From contig CAWAIR010000016.1 in assembly GCA_963782045.1 (NCBI GenBank), positions 62,001 through 126,000 on the forward strand: a DNA stretch of 64,000 nt, given 5' to 3'. A model generated the notes under the pieces. It saw only the letters and a program-made list of their open reading frames with translations, was not told the origin of the DNA and made no database searches. The translations under genes were made by a program, and so were the position numbers. Shown in pieces: positions 34,136 through 42,123 of this stretch. The first letter of the stretch is position 1. Every line of letters starts with the position of its first letter. The DNA is from CAVSRC01 sp963782045. GTDB taxonomy: Bacteria > Pseudomonadota > Alphaproteobacteria > Rhizobiales > Kaistiaceae.

Positions 34136-35722
34136 ATGAACGAGACGGTGGTCGGCGAGAAGGGCATGGCGGTGGCGCCGCACCGGGCGGCGGCTGAGGC
34201 CGCGGCGGAAGTGATGCGTGCCGGCGGCAATGCGGTCGAGGCGATGATCGCGGCGGCGGCGACCATCGCGGTCGTCTATCCGCAGATGAACTCGATCGGC
34301 GGCGACGCCTTCATGCTCGTCGCCGAGCCGGGGCGGCCGGTGCGCGCCATCGATGCCTGCGGCGGTGCCGGGTCGCTCGCCACCATCGAACGCTACCGCA
34401 AGGAGGGCTACGACGAACTGCCGCCGCGCGGGCCCCTGGCGGCGCTCACCGTCGCCGGCGCGGTGTCCGGTTGGGCGATGGCGATGGAGGCCGCCGCCAG
34501 CCTCGGCGGGCGCCTGTCACGCCGCGACCTCCTCGGCGACGCGGTCCGCCATGCCCGCGAAGGCATGCCGGTGAGCCCGTCGCAATGGCGCAAGACCGTC
34601 AACAATGTCGAGGCGTTGAAGGACGTGCCTGGCTTCGCCGCGCACTTCCTCGCCGACGGCAAGGCACCGGCGATCGGCACGAACTGGAAGCAGCCGCGTC
34701 TTGCCGACACGCTCGAGCAGCTCGCCCATGCCGGCTTCGACGATTTCTACCGCGGCGATGTCGCCACCGAGATCGCCGCCGACCTCGAGGCGGTCGGCAG
34801 CCCGGTGACCCGCGACGACCTCCGCCGCCACGAGGCGCGGCTGCGCGAGCCGCTGTCGCTGAAGCTCGACGATGCCACGCTGTTCAACATGCCGCCGCCG
34901 ACCCAGGGGCTGGTCTCGCTGATCATCCTCGGTCTGTTCGACCGGCTGAAGGTCGCGCGCGGCGAGAGCTTCGACCATATCCACGGCCTCATCGAAGCGA
35001 CCAAGCGCGCCTTCACCGTGCGCGACGCCGAGATCACCGATCCAGCCTTCGGCGGCGACGTCAAACGCTTCCTCGCGGCCGCGTGGCTCGACAAGGAGGC
35101 GGCGGCGATCGACCGGCAGCGGGCAGCGCCGATGCGCGGCGGCGCCGATGGCGACACGATCTACATGGCGGCGGTCGACGGCAACGGGCTTGCCGTCTCC
35201 TTCATCCAGTCGACCTATTGGGAATATGGCTCGGGCGTGGTGCTGCCGCGCACCGGCATCACCTGGCAGAACCGCGGCATCAGCTTCTCGCTCGACCCGA
35301 AGGCGCTGAATGCGCTCAAGCCCGGCCGCAAGCCGTTCCACACCCTCAACCCGGCCTTCGCCCGCTTCCGCGACGGGCGGTCGATGCCCTACGGCTCGAT
35401 GGGCGGCGACGGCCAGCCGCAGTTCCAGGCGGCGGTGTTCACCCGCGCCGCCCGCTTCGGCATGGAGCTGGGCGATGCCATCGACGCGCCGCGCTGGCGG
35501 CTCGGGCGGAGCTGGGGCTCGGACGATGTCGGCGTGATGATGGAGCCGCGCTTCGATCCCGATGTGGTGACGGCGCTGGAGCGGGCCGGCCATCGCATCG
35601 TACTGTTGTCGGAGGACTATTCCGAGGCGCTCGGCCATGCCGGCGCGATCCTGCGCCGCGCCGACGGCCGCCTGTTCGGCGCGTCCGACCCGCGCTCCGA
35701 CGGCGCCGCCGTGGCTGTCTAG
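34136..35722 (+). CDS. Gamma-glutamyltransferase family protein
   Basis: A 528-residue Ntn-hydrolase precursor of the gamma-glutamyltranspeptidase family. The N-terminal part carries AAAEVMRAGGNAVEAMIAAAA and YPQMNSIGGDAFMLV. The autocatalytic cleavage site and nucleophile are GDTIYMAAVDGNGLAVSF (Thr at about residue 344). The C-terminal subunit contains QSTYWEYGSGVVLPRTGI and GGDGQPQFQ. No signal peptide is seen, so it may act in the cytoplasm, unlike E. coli GGT. The ATG has GGAG five bases upstream. Coupled with the next gene (amidase) 11 bp downstream, suggesting breakdown of a shared amide substrate. Confidence 0.88.
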   Translation: MNETVVGEKGMAVAPHRAAAEAAAEVMRAGGNAVEAMIAAAATIAVVYPQMNSIGGDAFMLVAEPGRPVRAIDACGGAGSLATIERYRKEGYDELPPRGPLAALTVAGAVSGWAMAMEAAASLGGRLSRRDLLGDAVRHAREGMPVSPSQWRKTVNNVEALKDVPGFAAHFLADGKAPAIGTNWKQPRLADTLEQLAHAGFDDFYRGDVATEIAADLEAVGSPVTRDDLRRHEARLREPLSLKLDDATLFNMPPPTQGLVSLIILGLFDRLKVARGESFDHIHGLIEATKRAFTVRDAEITDPAFGGDVKRFLAAAWLDKEAAAIDRQRAAPMRGGADGDTIYMAAVDGNGLAVSFIQSTYWEYGSGVVLPRTGITWQNRGISFSLDPKALNALKPGRKPFHTLNPAFARFRDGRSMPYGSMGGDGQPQFQAAVFTRAARFGMELGDAIDAPRWRLGRSWGSDDVGVMMEPRFDPDVVTALERAGHRIVLLSEDYSEALGHAGAILRRADGRLFGASDPRSDGAAVAV

Positions 35723-35733
35723 GAGAGATCTTC

Positions 35734-36922
35734 ATGCTCATCCCCGCCGATCCCGTCCACGCCTTTGTCGACTATCCCGATGTGCCGGTGGCGCATGCGG
35801 CGAGCGGCCCGCTCGCCGGGCTGACCTTCGCGGTCAAGGACATCTACGACGTCGCCGGCTATCCGACCGGCTGCGGCAGCCCGGAGAAGACCGCCGAGGA
35901 CCCGGTGCCGATCAGGCACGCTGCCTGCGTGGCCAAGCTGCTCGCTGCCGGCGCCACCTTCGTCGGCAAGACCCATACCGCCGAACTCGCCTTCTCCATC
36001 GACGGCCGCAACGAGCACTACGGCACGCCGATCAGACCCGGCGGCGCCGGGGCGGGTGCCCGGCGGCTCGTCGTCGGGGTCGGCGGCGGCGGTGGCCGCC
36101 GGTCTGGTCGACTTCGCGCTCGGCAGCGACACCGGCGGCTCGGTGCGCGGGCCGGCCTCCTTCTGCGGCATCATCGGCCTGCGGCCGACCTTCGGCCGCA
36201 TCGACATCGCCGGCACCATGCCGCTGGCGCAGACGTTCGACACCGTCGGCTGGTTCACGCGCGACATCGACACTTACGCGCGCGTCGGCGCGGTGATGCT
36301 CGGCGCCGACGTCGATGGACCGCCGCTCGGCCGCATGGTGGTCGCCGGGGACGCCCGCGCCTGGTTCGCGGCGGAAAACGACGTCGCGATCCTCGATGCG
36401 GCGATCGCGCGGGCGACCGCGCATGCCGGCACGCACGACCGAACGCAGATTGCCGGGGACGACGGGCTGGCGCGCTGGTACACGGCCTATCGCATGCTTC
36501 AGGGCTATCAGGCTTGGCAGAACCACGGCCCCTGGATCGAGAGGCGCAAGCCAAAGCTCAATCCGGCAGTAGCGGTCCGCTTCGCGGCGGCGCGCGGCGT
36601 GAAACGCAGCGACTACGAGCAGGCGCTTGCAACGCGCGCGGCCTACGCGCGGCGCGTCGGCGATCTCGTCGGCCAAGACGGCGTCATCGTGCTGCCGACC
36701 ATGCCCGGCATCGCGCCGCCGATGGATTCCAGCGAGGCGGCGTTCGAGCGCTTCCGTGAGCGCGCGGTCGGCGCGCTGTCGATCGCCGGTCATGCCGGTT
36801 TTCCGCAGATCTCGCTGCCGATGATGACGGTGGATGGCTGTCCGGTCGGTCTCTCGCTCATCGGTCCGCCGGGCCGCGACCGGGCGCTGATCGCGCTTGC
36901 CGGCACGATTCTCGCGACATGA
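35734..36922 (+). CDS. Amidase (amidase signature family), frame broken by one base
   Basis: Ser-Ser-Lys amidase. The catalytic Lys is in FAVKDIYDVAG (about residue 38). The Gly/Ser-rich signature reads GGSSSGSAAAVAAG, then GSDTGGSVRGPASFCG with the cis-Ser and nucleophile Ser. The frame changes near 36040-36050: the upstream half ends IRPGG, the downstream half begins VPGGSSSGS. Removing one G in the GGCGGCGCC run gives RPGAPGRVPGG and a 395-residue protein. Sequencing error is likeliest. AGGAGA lies seven bases before the ATG. With the upstream GGT-like gene it forms a two-gene operon for amide hydrolysis. Confidence 0.83.
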
Positions 36923-37057
36923 GGAGGGCGGCCCCGCCGCACTTCTGCTAAGCTGTTGACGGGGGAGACGGCGCGTCGTTTCGACGCGCGCGGTCGGGTG
37001 CGCCGCCAATCGGCCGCATTCGGCGGCGAAGAGCTTGCCGCGGGGAAGGGCCGCGCC

Positions 37058-38170
37058 TTGAACACCGTCTGCCGGGTTGAACTCGCCATCGCTGGGTTGC
37101 TGGCCGCCATGTGGTCCGGGCCGGCCGCGGCGCATCCGCACGTCTTCGTCGATGCGCGCGCCGAGATCGTCTTCGACAAGGCCGGCGAGATCACCGCCAT
37201 CCGCCACATCTGGCAGTTCGACGAGGCTTTCACCGCCTTCGCCATCCAGGGCCTCGACACCAACAACGACGGCAAACTGTCCGATGCCGAGCTGGCGCCG
37301 CTGGCCAAGGTCAACGTCAATTCGCTCAAGGAGTACGGCTTCTTCACCTGGCTGAGGCAGGGGCGGAAGTCGTTTCCCTTCGTGCCGCCGACCGAGTACT
37401 GGCTCGAATTCCACGGCGGGCGGCTCACCCTGTTCTACACGCTGCCGCTGAAGACGCCGGTGGCGATCCACGGCAAGGCGACGCTGGAAGTCTTCGACCC
37501 GGAATATTTCGTCGCCTTCACCTTCCCCAAGCACAAGGCGGTGACGCTGACCGGTGCGCCGGCCGGCTGCACGGCCGAATATCACCCGCCGCAGATGCTG
37601 GACGCCAAGATGATGAACCGGCTGGCGGCGATCCCCGCCGACCAGCACGACCTGCCGCCGGAATTGCAGGATGCCGCCGCGGGGCTGGCCAATCTGATCG
37701 TGCTGCAATGCCCGGGCGAGGCGACGGGGGCCGCCGTCGATCCGTTCGAGGCGGTGATGGCGGGATCGGACGGCAAGCCGGCCGCCGATGCGCCCGCTCC
37801 GCCGGCGGCGCCGGCAACGGTCCCCACGCCGGCGACACGGCCGGCGTCACCGGCGGCGACCGACGACAGCGCGGCGGTCGGCACCCTGACCGCCGCCGAC
37901 ATCGCTGCCGCACCCGGCGGCAACGCGCCGCCGTCAGCCGCAGGGCAGACGGTCGCTGCCGCCTCGTCGCCCGCCGCCACACCGGCACCGTCCGCCGATC
38001 CGACGCTGGTGATCCATGGGAACGATGCCGCCGCGCCTGCCGCCACTGGCGTTGCCACGGGCGAATCGGGCCTGGCCGAACTTGGCGCCATTGGCCTGGC
38101 GGTCCTGCTCGCCGCCGGCATCGCCGTGGCGGGCTACTTCCTGCAACGCAATCTGAGGCGCGCCCGATGA
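37058..38170 (+). CDS. DUF1007 periplasmic protein with Pro/Ala-rich linker
   Basis: A 370-residue protein linked to Ni/Co transport. A signal peptide (VCRVELAIAGLLAAMWSGPAAA) is followed by the DUF1007 domain starting HPHVFVDARAEIVFD. An EF-hand-like loop (DTNNDGKLSDAE) lies near residue 68. After residue ~230 comes a long Ala/Pro/Thr-rich linker, then a C-terminal membrane span (LGAIGLAVLLAAGIAVAGYFL). The TTG at 37058 is chosen because GGAAGG precedes it and it begins the signal peptide. Its stop overlaps the ATG of the nickel/cobalt transporter gene. A periplasmic metal-delivery function is plausible, but unproven. Confidence 0.82.
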   Translation: MNTVCRVELAIAGLLAAMWSGPAAAHPHVFVDARAEIVFDKAGEITAIRHIWQFDEAFTAFAIQGLDTNNDGKLSDAELAPLAKVNVNSLKEYGFFTWLRQGRKSFPFVPPTEYWLEFHGGRLTLFYTLPLKTPVAIHGKATLEVFDPEYFVAFTFPKHKAVTLTGAPAGCTAEYHPPQMLDAKMMNRLAAIPADQHDLPPELQDAAAGLANLIVLQCPGEATGAAVDPFEAVMAGSDGKPAADAPAPPAAPATVPTPATRPASPAATDDSAAVGTLTAADIAAAPGGNAPPSAAGQTVAAASSPAATPAPSADPTLVIHGNDAAAPAATGVATGESGLAELGAIGLAVLLAAGIAVAGYFLQRNLRRAR

Positions 38171-39237
38171 AGGCAGCACGCGCGTCTCTCGCGCCCGCCG
38201 CGGCGGTGGTGCTCGTGTTCGCGGCGGCGGCCGGCAGTGCGCACGCCGCCAGTCCCTTCGGCATTGCCACGCCCGATTCGAGCAGCGCCGGATTCGGCGG
38301 GCCGCTGGGGCCGCTGTTCGTGCAGGTCGCCTACTACCAGAGCATCTTCTATCGCGGCCTCACCCACGCCCTCACCGACATCAAGGCGAACGGCTGGGCG
38401 GTGTGGCTGCTGCTGGCGCTCTCCTTCGCCTACGGTGTCTTCCATGCCGTCGGCCCCGGCCACGGCAAGGCGGTGATCAGCGCCTACATGGTTTCCTCCG
38501 GCGAGACCGCCCGGCGTGGCATCGCGCTTTCGTTCACGGCCGCCTTCGTCCAGGCGATGAGCGCGGTCGCGATCGTCAGCGTGGCGGCGATCATCTTCCA
38601 CGTCACCGCCGTGACCATGACCAAAGCCACCGACTGGTTCGAGATTTTGAGCTACGCGCTGGTGGCGGTGGTCGGCGGCTGGCTGCTCTGGTCGAAGGTG
38701 TTCGGCGGCGGCCATCACCATCATCACCACCACTATCCGGTCGGCGATGCCGGCGAAGGGCATGGCGACCACCATCACCATGACCACGATCACGACGATC
38801 ACGATCATCATCACGACCACGGCGACGACGATCACCACCATCACCACGAGGCGCAGGGGCGGACCCTCTCCGCGGCCGCGGTCAGCGGGCCGGCCGATTC
38901 GCTGTGGCTGATGCTGGCGCGGGCGTGGTCGGCGATCCTGGCGGTGGGCGTGCGGCCGTGCTCGGGGGCGATCATCGTGCTGGTGTTCGCCTTGTCGCAG
39001 GGCCTTTTCCTCGCAGGCGTCGCCGCTACTTTCGTCATGGCACTAGGGACCGGCCTGACGGTCGCATTGATGGCGGTGCTGGCGGTTTCCGCCCGTGGCG
39101 CGGCTGTGCGGCTGGCCGGGATCGATTCCCCGGTGACGGGGCGCATCGTGCGCGCGGCCGAGATTCTGGCCGCGGCGGCGGTGCTGCTCCTCGGCCTTGT
39201 CCTGCTCGGCGGGGCGCTGGTCGGACTGCATAGTTAG
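38167..39237 (+). CDS. Nickel/cobalt transporter, NicO/RcnA type, with His-rich loop
   Basis: A 356-residue multi-span membrane protein. The family motif AVGPGHGKAVISAYM (about residues 97-111) and the later VGVRPCSGAIIVLVFALSQGL are both present. Between them lies a cytoplasmic/periplasmic loop of about 65 residues dominated by His and Asp (residues about 180-236), a likely metal sink. An N-terminal signal-like segment (AAAVVLVFAAAAGSAHA) is seen. RcnA-type proteins efflux Ni(II)/Co(II); some NicO relatives import. Direction is not certain. Coupled to DUF1007 by ATGA overlap. Confidence 0.9.
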   Translation: MKAARASLAPAAAVVLVFAAAAGSAHAASPFGIATPDSSSAGFGGPLGPLFVQVAYYQSIFYRGLTHALTDIKANGWAVWLLLALSFAYGVFHAVGPGHGKAVISAYMVSSGETARRGIALSFTAAFVQAMSAVAIVSVAAIIFHVTAVTMTKATDWFEILSYALVAVVGGWLLWSKVFGGGHHHHHHHYPVGDAGEGHGDHHHHDHDHDDHDHHHDHGDDDHHHHHEAQGRTLSAAAVSGPADSLWLMLARAWSAILAVGVRPCSGAIIVLVFALSQGLFLAGVAATFVMALGTGLTVALMAVLAVSARGAAVRLAGIDSPVTGRIVRAAEILAAAAVLLLGLVLLGGALVGLHS

Positions 39238-39289
39238 CATTTTTCTAATTTGAGTGTAATCAAAGCGGGGGGTTCTGGACCCCGCTAGA

Positions 39290-39450
39290 TTGCCTCTCGT
39301 CGGTTCGCCCTACGGCCCCAAGACGTCCTGGCAAGAAGCCAGACAGCGAAGCCGAAGACGACCATCCGCCGGCCTCCGGCGGTTACCGGAGCTGGCCCTG
39401 ATCGCCAGGTTGCGGTGCCCGCCGAAGCTGGCTTCTTTATTAGGTGGAGA
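39290..39450 (+). other. Structured leader upstream of the DoxX gene (candidate cis-acting RNA)
   Basis: The 220-bp gap before the DoxX gene contains three perfect hairpins in series: CTGGC-AAGAA-GCCAG (39328-39342), CCGCCGG-CCT-CCGGCGG (39366-39382) and CTGGC-7 nt-GCCAG (39392-39408). A fourth, AGCGGGG ... CCCCGCT (39264-39286), lies just before. There is no T-tract, so these are not terminators. The ribosome site GGTGGAG follows at about 39443. I do not recognise the class. A leader regulatory RNA is inference. Confidence 0.4.
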
Positions 39451-39457
39451 TATCACC

Positions 39458-39943
39458 ATGACCGATACCAAAACCGAACGGGCGTTGATCGTCTTCTTCC
39501 GGCTGGCGATGGCGTGGACGTTCCTCTATGCGGCCTCGCACCAGGTCTTCGTACCGGGCTGGAGCGTGGTCGGCTTCCTGCACAGCACCAAGACCTTCCA
39601 CAGCTTCTACGCCGAGTTCACCGGACCCGGCATCGCCGCGGTGCTGACCTTCCTGGTGGAATACGGGCACCTGCTCATCGGCCTGTCGCTGCTGACCGGC
39701 CTGTTCGTGCGGGTGAGCGCCTCCTTCGGCATCATGCTGATGCTGGTCTATTGGACCGCGCACATGGACTTCCCCTACATCGGCGACACCACCAACTTCC
39801 TGATCGACGAGCACATCATCTACGCCGGCGTGCTGATCTTCCTGATCGCCAAGTCCGCCGGCCATGTCTGGGGGCTCGACGGGCTGGTCGAGAAGTTCGG
39901 CCTGATCGAGAAGTTTCCAGGACTCAAGCCGCTGGTCGCCTGA
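39458..39943 (+). CDS. DoxX family membrane protein
   Basis: A 161-residue protein with four hydrophobic segments (ERALIVFFRLAMAWTFLYAASH, FLVEYGHLLIGLSLLTGLFV, SFGIMLMLVYWTAHM, IIYAGVLIFLIAKSAGHV, read in pieces). The pattern matches the DoxX/SURF4-like family, whose members take part in quinol- or thiol-linked redox at the inner membrane. Exact role unknown. Strong Shine-Dalgarno GGTGGAG. The structured leader upstream suggests post-transcriptional control. Confidence 0.85.
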   Translation: MTDTKTERALIVFFRLAMAWTFLYAASHQVFVPGWSVVGFLHSTKTFHSFYAEFTGPGIAAVLTFLVEYGHLLIGLSLLTGLFVRVSASFGIMLMLVYWTAHMDFPYIGDTTNFLIDEHIIYAGVLIFLIAKSAGHVWGLDGLVEKFGLIEKFPGLKPLVA

Positions 39944-39979
39944 CCAGAGTCAGTCTCCCAGCTTGGGGCTGGGCGTAAG

Positions 39980-40012
39980 GGGCGTCGTCGCGGTCCGCGG
40001 CGGCGCCCTCTT
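39980..40012 (+). terminator. Terminator hairpin between DoxX and the convergent PuuD-like gene
   Basis: A 12-bp stem (GGGCGTCGTCGC with GCGGCGGCGCCC, two G-U pairs in RNA) with loop GGTCC, followed by TCTT. It ends one base before the convergent gene's stop codon, so it may serve both directions. Confidence 0.6.
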
Positions 40013-40013
40013 G

Positions 40014-40790
40014 CTATGCGGCCGGCAGGGTGGCCGCACGCCGGCGGCGCACCGCTTCGCCGAAGGCGGCGAAAAGCTTCCGCGAAGGACCGTCGCTGCG
40101 CACCCAGTATTCCGGGTGCCACTGCACGCCGATGGCGAAGCCGGTGGCGCCCGAAACCCGTACCGCCTCGATGGTGCCGTCCGGCGCGGTGGCTTCCACC
40201 GCGAGACCGTCGGCCAGCCGTCCGATCGCTTGGCGGTGCAACGAATTCACCCGGATCGTGTCGGTGCCGAAGATGCCGGCGAGCACGCCGCCGGGGACGA
40301 GCGCGACGTCCTGCCGGATGGCGAAGCGGACATCGGGCTCGTCGGAGGCTGGCGCCCGGTGGTCGTTGCGGCCGGGCTCCTCCTGCACTTCAGCGATGAG
40401 CGTGCCGCCAAGGGCGACGTTCAATTCCTGCATGCCGCGGCAGACGGCGAACAGCGGCGTGCTGCGGCGCAACGCCGCACGAATCAGCGGCAGGGTCACG
40501 CCGTCGCGCCGCGGATCGTAGGGCTCGGCCTTGGCCGTGGCCGGCGCGTCGTAGCACGACGGGTGGACGTTGGAGCGGGCGCCGGTGAGCAGCACGCCGT
40601 CGACCCGGTCAAGCAGCGCGTCGAAATCCGCCCCGCCGGCGAGGGAGGGCAGGATCAGCGGCATGGCGCCGGAGCCGTGGACGAGCGCCGCGAGGTAGGT
40701 TTCGGCCGCCGCGTGCCAGACATAGCCGTCGCCCGGCCTGACATCGGCCGGGACGACGATCAGCGGCGGATCCTCTTCAGATCTTGTCAT
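40014..40790 (-). CDS. Class I glutamine amidotransferase-like hydrolase (peptidase C26, PuuD-like)
   Basis: A 258-residue enzyme of the gamma-glutamyl-GABA hydrolase family. The nucleophile Cys is in LFAVCRGMQELN (about residue 115), and the His/Glu pair in GVQWHPEYW (about residue 227). The oxyanion glycine region and VDGVLLTGARSNVHP block are typical. PuuD removes glutamate from gamma-glutamyl-GABA in putrescine degradation. Polyamine context fits loosely, since ODC and homospermidine synthase are in the window, but no other Puu gene is. ATG 40790 was preferred over GTG 40802, which adds four residues. Confidence 0.85.
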   Translation of the reverse strand: MTRSEEDPPLIVVPADVRPGDGYVWHAAAETYLAALVHGSGAMPLILPSLAGGADFDALLDRVDGVLLTGARSNVHPSCYDAPATAKAEPYDPRRDGVTLPLIRAALRRSTPLFAVCRGMQELNVALGGTLIAEVQEEPGRNDHRAPASDEPDVRFAIRQDVALVPGGVLAGIFGTDTIRVNSLHRQAIGRLADGLAVEATAPDGTIEAVRVSGATGFAIGVQWHPEYWVRSDGPSRKLFAAFGEAVRRRRAATLPAA

Positions 40791-40947
40791 ACGATTCGAC
40801 ACTCACTTCTTGCGACACCAGGGACGGTTGGGTTGCCAAGCTTGATGCTTGACAGTTCCCAGCCAATAGCGTCCGTTTTGAGCAGATGCCAGGGTCCAGG
40901 GAGGGACATGGTCATCTGTTTTGGGAGCGACAAAGGGAGGGAATCCG

Positions 40948-42060
40948 ATGGATCGTCGTTCATTTATCAAGAAGGCCGGCTTGGCGGCGGGCGCCGCGGC
41001 GGCAACAACCATTGCTGCGCCGGCGATTGCCCAGTCAATGCCGGAACTCAAGTGGCGTCTGACGTCGAGCTTCCCGAATTCTCTGGATACGCTCTTCGGC
41101 GGCGCGCAGCGTTTCGCCAAGATCGTCGGTGACCTGACCGACGGCAAGTTCCAGATCCAGGCATTTGCGAACGGCGAGATCGTGCCGCTCGCCGGCATCG
41201 TCGACGCGGTGCAGAACAAGACGGTCGAGATGGCGCACACCGCCAGCTACTACTACTTCGGCAAGGACCCGACCTTCGCCTTTGGTTCGACGGTGCCCTT
41301 CGGACTCAATGCCCGCGGGCTGAACGCCTGGTGGTACTACGGCGGCGCCATCGACCTGCTGAACGCATTCTACAAGAAATTCAACATCTACGGCCTTCCG
41401 TGCGGAAACACCGGCGCCCAGATGGGCGGCTGGTGGCGCAAGGAGATCAACTCGGTCGACGACCTCAAGGGCGTGAAGTTTCGGGTCGGCGGCTTCGGCG
41501 GTGCGGTGTTGTCGAAGCTCGGCGTGGTTCCCGCGAACATCCCCGCCTCGGACATCTATCCCTCGCTCGAGAAGGGGACGATCGACGCATCCGAATGGGT
41601 GGGGCCGTATGACGACGAGAAGCTCGGCCTCTACAAGGTGGCGAAGTACTACTACTACCCCGGCTGGTGGGAGGGTGGCACGACCCTTCACCTGTTCGTC
41701 AATCTCGATCTGTGGAACGGGCTACCGCCGGCCTACCAGGCGGCGGTCAAGACCGCGGCTGCCGCGGTGAACGTCGACATGCAGGCGCAGTACGACGCGC
41801 TCAATCCGGTGGCGCTGCGGCGTCTGGTGTCGGCCGGAGCGCAGCTCAGGGCCTTCTCCCCGGAAATCCTGTCGGCCTGCTTCGACGCGGCCGAGAAGAC
41901 CTACGCCGAAATCAGCGCCAAGAACGCCGACTTCAAGACGTTGCTCAACTCGCTGAAGGCGTTCCGCAACGAGGAGAACCTGTGGTTCCAGATCGCGGAC
42001 GGCACCTACGATAACTTCATGTTCTCGCAGCAGCGCGCCGGCAAGCTCCAGACCGGCTGA
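40948..42060 (+). CDS. TRAP transporter substrate-binding protein, DctP/TakP type
   Basis: A 370-residue periplasmic binding protein. A twin-arginine signal (DRRSFIKKAGLAAGAAAAT) begins at residue 2, so export folded via Tat is likely. Blocks YYYFGKDPTFAFGSTVPFG, YGLPCGNTGAQMGGWWRKEI and KFRVGGFGG are very close to the 2-oxoacid-binding protein TakP. The conserved Arg (RVGG) normally binds the carboxylate. A good GGGAGG lies before the ATG and an intrinsic terminator follows. Unusually, its permease genes face it from the other strand. Confidence 0.9.
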   Translation: MDRRSFIKKAGLAAGAAAATTIAAPAIAQSMPELKWRLTSSFPNSLDTLFGGAQRFAKIVGDLTDGKFQIQAFANGEIVPLAGIVDAVQNKTVEMAHTASYYYFGKDPTFAFGSTVPFGLNARGLNAWWYYGGAIDLLNAFYKKFNIYGLPCGNTGAQMGGWWRKEINSVDDLKGVKFRVGGFGGAVLSKLGVVPANIPASDIYPSLEKGTIDASEWVGPYDDEKLGLYKVAKYYYYPGWWEGGTTLHLFVNLDLWNGLPPAYQAAVKTAAAAVNVDMQAQYDALNPVALRRLVSAGAQLRAFSPEILSACFDAAEKTYAEISAKNADFKTLLNSLKAFRNEENLWFQIADGTYDNFMFSQQRAGKLQTG

Positions 42061-42085
42061 GCCGGGCGGCAAGGTCAAACGAGAA

Positions 42086-42113
42086 GGCCCCGGGGAGACC
42101 CGGGGCCTTTTTT
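42086..42113 (+). terminator. Intrinsic terminator after the TRAP binding-protein gene
   Basis: Nine-base-pair perfect stem GGCCCCGGG / CCCGGGGCC, loop GAGA, then TTTTTT (42108-42113). Starts 26 bp after the stop. Separates dctP from the convergent dctM. Confidence 0.92.
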
Positions 42114-42123
42114 CTTTGCCCGG

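Noticed and set aside
39264..39286. AGCGGGG ... CCCCGCT hairpin as terminator of the NicO gene
   Set aside because: No T-tract follows; treated instead as part of the structured leader region.
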